A stretch of 64,000 nt of DNA from the NCBI GenBank assembly GCA_027627225.1, contig CM051034.1, forward strand, positions 12,028,761-12,092,760, in the 5' to 3' direction. Below, piece after piece: positions 11,480-22,913 of this stretch. Both the position numbers and the translations under genes were made by a program. Position 1 is the stretch's first letter; the number at the start of each line of letters is the position of its first letter. Below the pieces are notes generated by a model. The model saw nothing but the letters and a program-made list of their open reading frames with translations. It did not search any database and was not told the origin of the DNA. Source of the stretch: Congeria kusceri. Lineage: Eukaryota > Mollusca > Bivalvia > Myida > Dreissenidae.

Positions 11480-13330
11480 TTTATGCTTGGATAATGTTTT
11501 CAGCTCACCTTCAGTGTTTAAGGGTTAATTTGGGGCCGAAATTCGGCCGCATTCCTCTGCTTAAAAAGTATATATTTTTCCCCTATACTTGCCATAAAAT
11601 TTTCCTCAGAATGTAAGCTTTATTTTGAACAATAATTGACCAAAATCTGGCCAAAAACGACTAAGATAGAGGCATTTTCATAAACAATCCCAGCAATTTT
11701 TCATTAAACCAAGTTAGGCCATAATCTTAGTTATCATGTGCAGCAAAACAATTGATTAATGTGTTATAAAAAAAGAATAATATACACATGTAATAGTGCT
11801 TTTATAACAACAACTTTTGCCGTTAAAATTCCCCTTCTGAAGGGCCCGACACCTTTCCCCCAAATACTGACCTGAGCACATATGAGAAATATTCAAAATA
11901 GAATTTTCCTTGTGAAACATTAACTCGTAGTCGTTATCCCGTGTTTCATCAGTGTTTGATTTACGACTGAAGTTGAACACCAATGTAATGTGCAAAAAAT
12001 GGTTTGCTAGCCATTCATTAGACTGTCAATAAATTACAGTTGCTTCCCTTTCTTCACATTCTCTTGGATTTGCCAGCAATATTATTCACTGCATTGGGAA
12101 AGGGTACCCATCAAATTGGGAATCTCTTGTTGTGAAATCTTATTTATTGGGAAACATTTGAGAGTTATTTAATTAATGAGTTACTTAAAATTTTATTTCA
12201 GTTAAGTTTGTTATTTCAATGGTGTTTATATATAACTCGTGAATTACCATACACATAAATGTTATGATTTACAACTGAGAATCACATTTTCTATGTCACT
12301 GAATGAAAGGATTTTGTAACTACGGATTTGGGAATTTTTTCAGTCCAGTTGGGAACAATAAACTATATTTGGCATTTGTAGTGGGACTTTTTGCCGAACC
12401 CTGTTGAATAAAGAAACATTCACTGAGGGAAAACAGGTGCACTCACCAGAAATTGATTTAAAGCCGCTCAAAAGGTGAAAATGGCCAGATTCAGATTCTT
12501 CAATCAAACTGTTATCTTATTGTCTGTCTTAGCATGTGTTAACGTTAGTATATAACCTACGTCAGAAACATTTGGTTTGTTGGATACTGTATATTGCAAA
12601 CACACCGAGCTTCCAAGTAAAACTGTTTAAAAATACTATCTTTATTTACTGCCGTATTGGCGATGCGGATTAAATCCGACTAGTCAGTTAACATTCGGCT
12701 AGCTGCACGATATTCTACATAAAACACGAGGAACTTCGGCTAGTTTCGTAGTGTTGAAAATGTATACTCCAAACTGAACTTCAAACTGTTCAAATTCCAC
12801 TCATTCTATGAAAATGTGTATGAGTCTTTAGCTCATAATGCATTATTTTCATGTTTGTTATCTCAACATTAAACTGTTAATGTTTAATTTAACGTTTTTC
12901 ACCTGTTTAGTGCCTTTAAAGGGAAACAATTTTCTAATGAGGAACATTAAAAGACTCGTATCAAAATGTTTTTTTTTTTTATATAAACCGGTTCTGGGGC
13001 TGTATCCACTAAGTCCCTAAGGACAATCTTAACCTTAGTCATATTTACGAGAAATATTCAAATTCAATTTTCCTTGTGAAAACAGTATTTTGTACTTAAA
13101 AGATGGTAAAATACGAACCATCCGTCGATTCTTTGTCAGAGTAAAACCATTTAAGACAAATTTTTTCATAAATTGAACCGGCCACAGAGTTAAGGAATTT
13201 TTTTATTTTAAGATATTTCCACTAGGAAGCTTGTATATATATGCGGGCCCTGAAATATTTATAATGTGTGACTCTAGGCCATGACTAATTGAATGTGTTA
13301 TTTAATTTGTTTACATGCTTATTTTTTTGT
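11480..13330. other. Non-coding stretch, no gene recognised
   Basis: AT-rich sequence with no long open frame. 'gagaaatattcaaa(a)t' followed by 'ttttccttgtgaaa' occurs twice (about 11883 and 13049), a short repeat pair. No splice-flanked exon was recognised. Confidence 0.4.
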
Positions 13331-13334
13331 GCAG

Positions 13335-13409
13335 GTACCACAATTATGTCTCACTGCGTACAAACAAATACACGAGGCTTTGGAAAAGGACATTCAAAAA
13401 GAAACATGA
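13335..13409 (+). other. Orphan candidate terminal exon (25 codons including stop)
   Basis: A good acceptor (tttttttgtgcag) is followed by an open phase-0 frame of 24 residues rich in charged helix formers (YKQIHEALEKDIQKET) ending in TGA, with AATAAA at about 13489. It could be read in phase after exon 3 of mrps26, but that gene already has its conserved last exon at 11063. It may be an alternative 3' end, the last exon of an unseen gene, or chance. Confidence 0.15.
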
Positions 13410-14010
13410 AAGCATGCAATACTCTTTATGAAGAACTTTATTTCGAACAATAAGCATAAGCCCACGAGTTCAAACAGCCATAAAACAGCAATAAAGTTTA
13501 GAGAAGCCTCGTGTTCCATGTTGTATAACATAATTATCATGACAGTATAAAGATAACACACAAATTGAATAATTTTATGCGGGATAAAATATCACAACAT
13601 CATACACACACTTTACATTATTTGATGTGGGAGAAAAGTAAGGTACATTAGTAGTTTATAGTTCATATACATGTACATGTATACGTTAAAATGTTGAGAC
13701 ATTCAGTTGAAATGCTTTATAGATAAAGGTCGCAAGTTTTACTGATAAACGTTCATAAACTTTATGGTCGTCCTATTTTCACATTGAAAAGCAGATGTTT
13801 TTAACTCATATTGTTGTTGTTTTTTCAGAAGAAATGTAATTATTGCATATATTCTTTTTTTCAAACTAATTCCCGTGTCTGAGAAATAATTACAATATAT
13901 ATATACTCAATATACCGGATAGCTGGAGTTTCCTCTTGCACTGCACCCTGCACTGTGTACTGAGCGCCCCTCCCCCAACCCCAAACAGCACAACACCCCA
14001 CCATAATTAA

Positions 14011-14756
14011 AAGAAGAGGGCCATGATGGCCCAAAGCGCTCACCTGAGAACTGTTACAGATGAAGACCATACTGGTGTGACAGGTTTAAAAATTAAGGTA
14101 TCTGAACAATACACAAAAGGGATTAGGATCACTTTCATTAAAAACATGGTTTAGTGCTATGGGCAAAGTACGAGTTGGGTAGTAGATGTGCGGTGTTTTT
14201 GCTAATGGTTCTCAAATCACTTTTCTCAATATTCTTACCTAACCCTTTTTCATTAAATCGGTGACAATTCTGGAAAATGCAGACACAGTAGATTTTGATG
14301 TCTTTTTCGCAGACAGTTTTGGAGAACTAGCTGCAATGCAATAATTGAGAAGGCTATGCTATAAGGTCAAGTTTTGCTTTTTATTTGATAATTTTCTGTC
14401 CAATGATGATAAATGATGTTAATGCAGGCTCTGAAGACATCAATGTTGCATGTACAAATAACTGCTCTTGCTTTTTATTTGATAATGTTATGTCCAATGA
14501 TGATAAATGATGTTAATGCAGGCTCTGAAGACATCAATGTTGCATGTACAAATAACTGCATGCAAGTCTTGCAACTGCTGGAAATCAAATTTTATCAATA
14601 AATTTTTATGGTCATGCACAAACTCGGTAAGTTTGGTCAACATTTGAATAAAAAATCGTGTGAGCAAGCCAATCATTGATAACTTGTTGATGTTTTTTTC
14701 AACAGAAAAGTTATGATTCATAATTCGTCCCAACTTGTGATAAGTTTAAAAGTAAA
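14011..14756 (+). repeat. GAGGGCC-type repeat, 3'-truncated copy
   Basis: It starts GAGGGCCATGATGGCCC then AAAGCGCTCACCTGAG and continues collinear with the first 600 bases of the copy at 150. A segment of about 94 bp ('gatgataaatgatgttaatg' ... 'acatcaatgttgcatgtac') is tandemly duplicated at 14403-14560. The right end is missing. Confidence 0.65.
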
Positions 14757-14839
14757 TTAGGCAGGGGTTCTGGTACACACCCAGGGTCCCCACGAAATGC
14801 AGTGGCGCGGAGGGACCTCATAAACTACGAAATACGCAC

Positions 14840-14930
14840 ATTTAATACACACACGCACGCACGCTCGTACACACACATACACATCAACACACATGCACGC
14901 ACGCACACACAAACACATACACACGTCCGC
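14840..14930 (+). repeat. (CA)n-rich simple repeat
   Basis: An interrupted CA/CACG dinucleotide tract, followed by 'gtccgcccgagtgtccgtcc'. The Cys/Val-rich open frames on both strands are repeat artefacts. Confidence 0.8.
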
Positions 14931-15589
14931 CCGAGTGTCCGTCCGCCCGTCTGTCAATGCATGTGTATACATATATATGCATATCTACTGCTTGGGTTAC
15001 TCATGAATATTTTATGAAATTGATAATAGAAATCCACAACAACATTAAATCGCTATTTTTCGTTTCTATGTCGTATTTATTTCATGTTTGTTCTGTACTT
15101 AAAATTCTTTGCTGAAAAAAAATATTCTTAACGATTACATTTTACGCGAAATGTACGTTCAACAGAACTAGCTTGGACTCCAAAATTGTTATTATGACAA
15201 AACCAGTCTACAATAACATCGGAAACTATCAAACATCTGAATTTGCTGTCGAGAGTTGTCTCCCGTATATAGTAATTTGCGCTAGAAAGTCAAATTCTTA
15301 TTGGTTCCCTGTAATGTTATAATGCATTAACATGCTTAGCAAAATCTACTAGTTAGTTAATCGCTTGTGACAATCAGCAACAACAAAGTAAATGAGCATA
15401 GGAATGCAGAAAGGAATAGTATGAATAAACATTTCAATATTGCAGTCGGCAAACAAAAAGGCTGAATGCACTTGTCAATGACATGCAACAAGCAAGAATT
15501 TATCATTAAGAAGCATGCAATTACCACGGAGCAAAACGCATATGCATGTAAATAACATAACAATGTCATTAACTGGCGGATATGTATGT

Positions 15590-15725
15590 CGTTCCATTAC
15601 GAAAATCATAATGCAATAGGCAGTTGTCATTAAGCAACGTGCAATTGTCATTAGCAACACGCAATTGTCATTTAGCAATATGCAATTGTCATTTAGCAAC
15701 ATGCAATTTTCATTTAGTAACATGC
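15590..15725 (+). repeat. Short tandem repeat, unit about 21 bp
   Basis: Repeats of the form 'gcaattgtcatttagcaaca', about six to seven copies, with weaker copies back to 15480. The leucine/asparagine-rich minus-strand frames are translations of this array. Confidence 0.75.
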
Positions 15726-16374
15726 ATGTAGTGGCGGATGGTACTTCAATAGTATTCGGCGGGCTAATGGCATAGTTTTACTGACAGCACTTAAACACAA
15801 AATAATACAATTTATTGACGTTCAATTTCACATTCAAACAGCAGCACTAAAACATGCAATACTTTTTATGAACGTCCCAGATTCACACACAAACAGTAAC
15901 ACGCAGTGTTATCTACTGTTTTGTCTATTATCCGTGATCAGAAACCTCTGAAAATAGAAAACATTCATAATATACTGAAAACAAGATTTGTTGACGTTTG
16001 GGTGATGAAACATACTTTTGGATAATGTCATGCAAATCCGTTCATAACTTCGTATGTTACGGTTGAATAATTAACAGATAAACAAACGGACTTTCCAACA
16101 TTTGGTATTAATTAGGGTTTTTGGTTTTTGGTGTACAAATTTAACCCTAACCCTAAGCTCCTAAACCTTAATTAACCAAAAAAAACGACGAAAACTTGAG
16201 GAATAAATGCTTTTCGTTCTAAGTTTAACTTACGGAATAAACCCCTAAACCCTACACGTTAGCTTAGACAAACCAAAGGTACCAATAACATTTCTGGTGG
16301 AGGTAATAAGTGATTATGGTAAACAGAGCTTGCAAGCGCACTAGTTAGCATTAGCAGTTCTAAACACGTAATAC

Positions 16375-16582
16375 CTAAAGTATTATAAGTGTATAACGTC
16401 GGCCACAGTTCCATGAAGCGACCGGAAGCTCCGTCGCCCCCTCTACCGCCAAAGGGGCCGCCGCCACCCCCTCCACCACCCCCGCCACGCTCACCAGCGT
16501 CGCCCCCCTTTCCGCCGCCAAACAATCCCCCTCCGCCCCCGCCGCCACCACCACCGTCCCCTCCGTTACCTCCGTTTCCCAT
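16375..16582 (-). CDS. MGNGG-family glycine-rich protein, member A (first coding exon; last exon not found)
   Basis: Read from ATG at 16582, the product begins MGNGGNGGDGG, then a run of Gly, LFGGGKGGDAGERGG, a second Gly run, PFGGRGGDGASGRFMELW and PTLYTYNTLGI. The first 24 residues match member B almost exactly, and PTLY-(6)-GI aligns with B's PTLYIGTPIGI, so the gene is related over its whole length. A phase-1 donor TTTAG|GTATTA at 16375 is used here. The position equivalent to B's GTAAGT reads CGTGT, so the ancestral donor looks damaged. No last exon like B's was found downstream (below 16330), and reading on gives an unrelated tail to 16259. Upstream, a TTTTAG acceptor sits a few bases before the ATG, as in B and E. 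Residues 2-7 (GNGGNG) fit the N-myristoylation pattern. There is no signal peptide or membrane segment. It is possibly a partial gene. Confidence 0.55.
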
Positions 16583-16639
16583 AGCGGGTCTAAAACAGAG
16601 ATGTGCCTTACCAACATTATTTCAGAAATAAGTTTCGAT

Positions 16640-16850
16640 TATCTTTCGTTAAAAAGTCTGTCGATTTTGAGTTGTTTATCTGTAAATAAACAACGATTTT
16701 GAGTTCTGATGCGTAAGAATGAAACCTTGAGAGCGTTAATTAAGAAATAATGTTCGATTGTGAGTTGTTTATCTGTAAATAAATAACAACTTGGAATTCT
16801 TTTTTTGATGCGTTGGAATTAAACCACGAAACGAAACATCGTTGTTTATT
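16640..16850 (+). repeat. Imperfect tandem duplication upstream of gene A, unit about 100 bp
   Basis: Two copies share 'gttgtttatctgtaaataaa' and 'aacaacgattttgagttctg' / 'aacaacttggaattc', then 'gatgcg'. A related segment in inverted orientation lies at 41840-41900 ('aaacaacgataaatcgaaca', 'ttatttctta'). Because it sits directly 5' of gene A it could be part of its promoter; this is only a suggestion. Confidence 0.5.
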
Positions 16851-17259
16851 ACCAGATAAGCAACGATAAGCGAAAATAATTTCGATTCTAACTTGATCTG
16901 ACAACATATTCTGCAAATACAATTTTATTAGTAATATCTAAAATTTATTTAATACGACTTTACAATTTTTAATAACTAAACGATCTTACTATTTTACTTC
17001 GATATTCCCACAAAAAATGGTAGTTCGTATCTTTTCTGAAATTAAAAGAAGAAACAAAACTGGATTCTGATCTGCTTTCTTGTTTGCTACTTGGGAAACC
17101 ATCTTTTTCCACTTTCTGTTTCGCTGTATTCTTTGTGGAAACGTGTCTAATATATTAGCTATAAATACATGAATATTGCTGTTTTATCTGGTAGGAATGG
17201 TAAGCAGCGGTACAAACAACAACAACAATTATTTCAGCAATAAAGCTTGAAAATGCACG

Positions 17260-17480
17260 TACATGTACTCGTTTCGGAATTCCCGCAATCAGTGCATACA
17301 GTTCAGCACAATATTTAGCCAAAAGATTTAATGCTACCAACAGTTGCAAACATGCATTTTAGTGCTGAGATATCTGTCTTTCAAAGTATGTATAGCTTTA
17401 CTTGATTTGAAGTGCATTTAAAATGAATGCAGTGGTTTTATTGATAGTGACCCGGAATTACCCAATTAATTGTACTTCTG
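17260..17480 (+). repeat. Inverted duplicate pair, left copy
   Basis: It is homologous over about 220 bp to the reverse complement of 22245-22460: shared 'cagttcagcacaatattta', 'gagatatctgtctttcaaag', 'gtgcatttaaaatgaa' and 'agtgacccggaa'. The terminal AGTGACCCGGAA (17446-17457) recurs five times between 17 and 26 kb. Confidence 0.7.
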
Positions 17481-18025
17481 GTTATTGTTGTGCTCTGAAC
17501 TTGAGAACAATTATTTCTGACTCTCAAGATGCGGTGTATCATTGTGAAGAACCCGATAATAAAATTGTGAAGTAGCCAATACGCATTTGTGAAGTAACCG
17601 ATATTCGACCTCTTGTGTATAGTGAAAAAAAGCCCTCAGCCCGGTTATGATTGCTGTGAATGTTTGTAACATAAGGAGGCAGCAATATATTAAGTGCAGT
17701 GTAGAAGTCTATAAATAATTTGTAATGTCAGGTTAACGGGTTATTTTTATTGTTGACAAACATTTAAAATGAGAACACGAAAGTAGTGTGATAACCAGGT
17801 AGTTTTAAGTCTACAGGCTCTTGCAGTTTAAATCCAGGGGCAGTCCACTCGATAATCATAAGACAAACCTTTAGTTGCTCTAAAAGTGAAAACTTTGAAT
17901 AAAAATTTCCGCGTGAAATTCAGTGGATTCACAAAATAAGATGCATGAATAAAAATCCAGCGGTTTTTGAAAATGTTTACCGAGTACTAATAAAAAACGT
18001 TTGAATTTAAAATTTAAAACAAATA

Positions 18026-18125
18026 CGTCGATGTATAAACAAGAAAAGAGCCAAACAAACACTTCGATGTATAAACAAGAAAGAGCCAAACACACGTCGA
18101 TGTATAAACAAGAAAAGAGCCAAAC
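18026..18125 (+). repeat. Three copies of a unit of about 44 bp
   Basis: 'cgatgtataaacaagaaa' followed by 'agagccaaac' occurs three times in tandem. It is non-coding. Confidence 0.8.
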
Positions 18126-18212
18126 TTAACTACCATAAGTATACGTTAATTTTCTCAAAATGCGTTAACCCTGGTCCCATTTTGTCCAAATTTATGTACA
18201 ATATTTAAGTTT

Positions 18213-18680
18213 AACCGCTGTCAATATTAATATCTTAATTTCTGATTATATTGTGCTATTGCCACATTGATGTCCTTTGCGTTGGCAAACAAACAATGGT
18301 TAGTTCTATATCAGATCTATAAAGCGGGTCATGGACACCTCATTTATTCAATTGGTAAAACTGTTTAAAACCTGTATGTAGGATTATTTTAAACATAAGT
18401 ATGTATCTTGTACAATTGGCAAATATACAAAATTAATACATTCACAACCGCTGTCAATATTAATATCTTAATTTCTGATTATATTGTGCTATTACCACAT
18501 TGATGTCCTTTGCGTTGGCAAACAAACAATGGTTAGTTCTATATCAGATCTATAAAGCGGGTCATGGACACCTCATTTATTCAATTGGTAAAACTGTTTA
18601 AAACCTGTATGTAGGATTAGTTTAAACATATCTATGTATCTTGTACAATTGGCAAATATACAAAATTAATACATTCACAA
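18213..18680 (+). repeat. Recent tandem duplication, two units of about 233 bp
   Basis: Both units begin AACCGCTGTCAATATTAATA (18213 and 18446) and end 'attaatacattcaca'. Only a few substitutions separate them (for example 'gctattgccaca' against 'gctattaccaca'), so the duplication is young. It has no open frame of interest. Confidence 0.9.
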
Positions 18681-18735
18681 TACAATGAGAAAAAACAGTG
18701 CAGGGTTGCAAAGTTTCTATACTCGGTGTGGTTAA

Positions 18736-19036
18736 TGCACCTATCAATAGGGCAATCCCAGGGAAATTTGACAAATTGTATTTTGGGGGGATCTAATGCC
18801 CCACCATAGAGCCAAGCATTTTTGTCTAATTCCCCTCAATGGGGGATGCTTAATGGGTGTATCGAATGGCCCGGGGTGCCAGTATTACCGGGATCTAAAA
18901 TCTGAAAAAAGTCTATTTCCCTGGACCCGGAATCATTCGGCATGTCAAAATCCCGCCTGTCGGGAATTGCTTTCAGTCTAAAGTCCCGTAAATGCCCGCC
19001 GCTCCCCCCCCCCGGGGGAAAATATTGATAGGTGCA
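18736..19036 (+). mobile_element. TGCACC-type MITE, copy 1
   Basis: It starts TGCACCTATCAATA and ends TATTGATAGGTGCA, about 301 bp, non-coding. The interior contains 'gagccaagcatttttgtcta' and 'ctttcagtctaaagtcccgt', shared with 51444-51744. The flank has TA on the right and a mutated TA on the left, fitting a TA target site of Tc1/mariner-type elements. Confidence 0.8.
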
Positions 19037-19183
19037 TAATTCTCAGTCTACTTTGCCAAATTTTCTACATGAATTCAGGAGCGTTTTCAGAAAATGGTGG
19101 TACATTGTATTTGGATCAGGAGCGTTTTCAGAAAATGTGGTATTTAGATCAGACTGCAAATAGCAGTCGCTGTAAAATGACAT

Positions 19184-19684
19184 TTAAAGGGACTATGTCA
19201 ACGAAAAGGGCCTCAACGGGGCAATTTCTTTAAAAAATCTGAAATTAATATATTAAAATGTGCATACAATAACTTTTAAAATAAGGTGTATATAATCGAA
19301 AAGAGTTTTCGCATTATGAGATAAAAATCAATTTATAATATGGGTTGTGTTTGTTTGGCCCTTTTCATGCTTACATTTTGACATCAACCTTGTCAGTATT
19401 TTGTACAACCATAGTTTACACATATTATCTTACATAGCAGAATAGCGCTGTTGGTTAAATCGCAGTATTCTGTCATTTCTTCGTATGGCTCCTAAGTTCG
19501 ATACCCGCTTAGGGTTTTAGCTTTTTCAAACATTTTTGCTGATTTGTTTTTATCAAATATCTCATTACCTATTATATTATTTATGCTTTATTAAATATGC
19601 ATGTCTTAGTATAACGCATTTTTATCATCTGATATCATGTATAGATCAATAAGACACCGATATTTTGTTGACATAGTCCCTATA
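19184..19684 (+). mobile_element. TTAAAGGGAC-type MITE with an internal tRNA-like module, copy 1
   Basis: The left end TTAAAGGGACTATGTCAACG and the right end (complement) AGGGACTATGTCAACAAAAT are inverted repeats. About 500 bp, no coding. Near 19440-19512 there is a tRNA-like segment: A-box-like 'tagcgctgttggttaaa' and B-box 'gttcgatacccgc'. Other copies are at 50675-51188 and 58874-59290. Confidence 0.8.
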
Positions 19685-19928
19685 AGAATGTGTGTCATAC
19701 ATAATCAAACAAAACGACTACGTTATTTGTATTCACATTGAATTCTTCGACATCTAAATCACTGATTATTATGTTACCCTCTTAAAGTGGTGCTTTCTTT
19801 TTCTATTCTGAATTATCAAGTAGTATTAGTAATTTATGGTCTTATTTAACATACAATATACTATCATTATGTAAGATTATACATATAGAATTTACTTCGA
19901 GTCGCAGTGATGTAATGCATATAAAACA

Positions 19929-20012
19929 TTCGTCCATTGAGAGCCAGAAGGGCTTATCAGCCTTCTTTGCACATATGCTGATAGGCCCTTTTGGCTTTCA
20001 TGGGACGAATTT
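19929..20012. repeat. Hairpin-forming inverted repeat
   Basis: 'attcgtccattgagagccag' with 'aagggcttatcagc' pairs imperfectly with 'gctgataggcccttttggct' and 'ttcatgggacgaat'. The arms are about 34 bp around a short loop. It could be a small foldback element. Confidence 0.75.
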
Positions 20013-20029
20013 TATGGTGTCCACCCTGT

Positions 20030-20187
20030 GATCGGGAGGTGGCGAGTCAGAACTTTACACAGGGAACGTTCTAATGATCTTTCTCAAAAGACACAAAGTA
20101 CTGGTTTTACCAAGGAATCGGACTCGAAAGTTTCTCAATAAGCCTCGGCTTTCGACACAATTGAGCTAAAATACATAGGTTTTAAAT
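20030..20187 (+). mobile_element. tRNA-derived SINE, third copy (degenerate head)
   Basis: The body 'aaagacacaaagtactggtt', 'ggactcgaaagtttctcaat' and tail 'acacaattgagctaaaatac' match the reverse complement of 1261-1428, so this copy is on the plus strand. The pol III head is decayed. A further body fragment is at about 20290-20335 and a tail fragment at about 28878-28915. Confidence 0.7.
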
Positions 20188-20339
20188 AAATGAAGAATTG
20201 ACCTAGCTTTTAAATATAAAATGTCGCCACGTGTAGTGAAACGCTGTTTACAAAATGAATGCCATTTTGCCCACAGATATCATGCACAAGTGCAGGTTTT
20301 ACCCAAGAGACGGACTCGAGATGTGCTATAATTAAAACA

Positions 20340-21500
20340 AGGCAGTCCAAAGGACAGCTATATCCCCCGCCGTGATCCTTCATTATATTTTAAAAGTGAC
20401 TTTGAAGTATCACACTGACCTTAATCTGGCACAGTTGGACCAGATATGAAAGTACAGTTTCAGAAATTTAGATATGGAGCTGACATGCACATGGAAGCTC
20501 AAAATTTGACCTTTAAGTGTGACCTTGACTGCTCCATGCCTTCTGCACATCGCCTCAATGTGATAAACATTTGAGCCAAGTTTTATGAAAATCCTTCAAA
20601 GGGCATAGGAGATATGGAGCAGAAACAAAAATGGAGGCTCAAACATTTTACCTTCAAGTGTGACCTTGACCTTGCGGTGGCGTGACTGCCTCATGCCTTC
20701 TGCACATTGCCTCAATGTGATAAACATTTGAGGCAAGTTTCATGAAAATCCTTTAAATGGCACAGGAGATATAGAACGGACATGAAAATACAGGCTCAAA
20801 CATTCAACCTTCAAGTGTGACCTTGACCGTGAGTTGGCGTGACTGGCTTATGCCTTCTGCACATGGTCTCAATGAGCAAAACATTTCAGCCAAGTTTCAT
20901 GAAAATCCTTCAAATGGTATATGGGATATGGAGCGGACATTAAACACGGACACGAAAATGGAGGCTCAAAAATTTAACCTTCAAGTGTGACCTTGACCTT
21001 GAGCTGGCGTGAAAGGCCCATGCCTTCTGCACATCGTCTCAATGACCAAAACATTTTAGCCAAGTTTCATAAAATCCTTCAAAAGGCATAGGAAATATGG
21101 AGCGGACACGAAATGGAGGCTCGAACATTTGACCTTCAAGTGTAACCTTGACCTTGAGCCGGCGTGTCTAACTCATGCCTACTGCACATCGTCTCAATGA
21201 CCTAAACATTTGAGCCAAGTTTCATGAAAATCCTTCAAAGGGTATATGAGATATGGAGCGGCCCGAAATGGAGGCTCGAACATTTGACCTTCAAGTGTGA
21301 CCTTGTCTTGACCTTGAGCCGGCGTGACTGACTCATGCCTTCTGCACATCGTCTCAATGACCTAAACATTTGAGCCAAGTTTCATGAAAATCCTTCAAAG
21401 GGTATAGGAGATATGGAGCGGACACGAAACTGTTACGGGCAGACGGACGGACGGACAGACGGACGGACGGACGAATGGCATTCCTATAACCCCCCTCACA
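20340..21500 (+). repeat. Repeat element with tandem units of about 155 bp
   Basis: Six to seven copies contain 'ttcaagtgtgaccttgacct', 'atgccttctgcacatcgtct', 'gccaagtttcatgaaaatcc' and 'gagatatggagcggacacga'. It ends with a (GGAC)n tract, 'gacggacggacagacggacg'. It starts 'aacaaggcagtccaaaggac', a variant of the short-TIR repeat theme. It is non-coding. Confidence 0.75.
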
Positions 21501-21509
21501 CTTTAAGAC

Positions 21510-22240
21510 CGTTAAATGTCCTATATGGTATATGGAAATGAAATTGGTTTTGGTTTACAAATTATCAATGTATTCTACTTACGGAACAAATTATATCAGC
21601 TATAATTATATTAAAACAGATTTAGGCTGGCCTAATTTGTGTATCCAAGTTAGGCTATACACATGTTTATTGGATAAATGTGCTTCCTTAATTTTTCAAG
21701 TGTAAATACTCGTACATGCCTATTTTGCGCAAAATGTTTTCCCATAGATGACGTATTTTCTTGGCTTAATCATGAAAATCCAAAACTCGGTTTATTTTAA
21801 GGACTTTTACTTTCGCAAAACTGGGAACCCAATCAAATAATCCAGAAATTCTAGGAAACCGCGACTTTATATTTACTTTTGCGCAAAGCCTTTGTACTAA
21901 GAAGAAAACAAACCGTTTTATCTGTCGGTGTTATCTTAAATTTGGATAACTCAATTTCGCCATGTACGTACACAATTATTATCAATTTTTATGCTTTCTT
22001 TCTGTTTTTTTTAATTCAATGTCTCATCTATTTTTGCACAAAAAGCTAATGCTAATTTAACACTATTTTGTATGCTATGAATTGATAGTTAACGTACAGA
22101 TCGTGGAGCGCGGACATACTCAGTATCGTGATAAGCATGCTTTTGAAAACAGTTTTATTACAAGTAATTAAGTTATTTTTAATGTTTCTATTTATATGCT
22201 ACTCCATTTATCGATACGTGCATTTAAGGTCGATTTTTGA
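21510..22240. other. No gene recognised
   Basis: AT-rich sequence with no long frame, repeat or RNA gene that I could identify. Confidence 0.35.
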
Positions 22241-22244
22241 TCGT

Positions 22245-22460
22245 TTTGATCCAACTATCGATTGGGTAGTTCCGGGTCACTAACGACAAAAGAACTGTCT
22301 TCATTTTAAATGTACTTACAATCACGTAAACCTGTATATACTTTGAAAGACATATATCTCAGAATCAATATGCATGGTTTAAACATTTGATATCATTAAA
22401 TATGTTTGTTAAATATTGTGCTGAACTGTGCGGGAGTTCCGACTCAATTACATATATGTT
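22245..22460 (-). repeat. Inverted duplicate pair, right copy
   Basis: Reverse-complement partner of 17260-17480. It carries TTCCGGGTCACT at 22270-22281; a second TTCCGGGTCACT lies just beyond at 22459-22470. Confidence 0.7.
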
Positions 22461-22913
22461 CCGGGTCACTTGACACTTCTACTATACTTTCATTAAAGGG
22501 GTTGTCTTTAACTGTCAGATTGACTTATTAGTTGTCAAACGACACCACAAGGAAGATGTTGTCATTTCTGAAACCGGATAACAAATAAATCATAAGTTTG
22601 ACTAGAAAACTTAAATGTCAAAGTAAAAAAAAACATCCGCGAAATAAAAGAAAGCTGTACATTAACCGAAATGCGATAAACAATCCAAAGCGCATTCACG
22701 TACGAAATGTATGTATCACCAGTAACAGCCAGATCAACAATTTGATAACAATCACGAGCATATTGATAAATTGACAACCGAAGAATATAAGATTAACAAA
22801 ACACATAATGATGAGATAATATGTCATAAGATATAGCACCGTGCCGATGGTAACATCAACAATCTATATCACATATACAGTACAGCAGATAATAATTATG
22901 TTAAATGTGAACA

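Noticed and set aside
16389..16631. Plus-strand proline-rich frame (MKRPEAPSPPLPPKGP...)
   Set aside because: It is the exact antisense of gene A's glycine codons. The minus-strand reading has the start, N-terminus and C-terminal segment shared with B.
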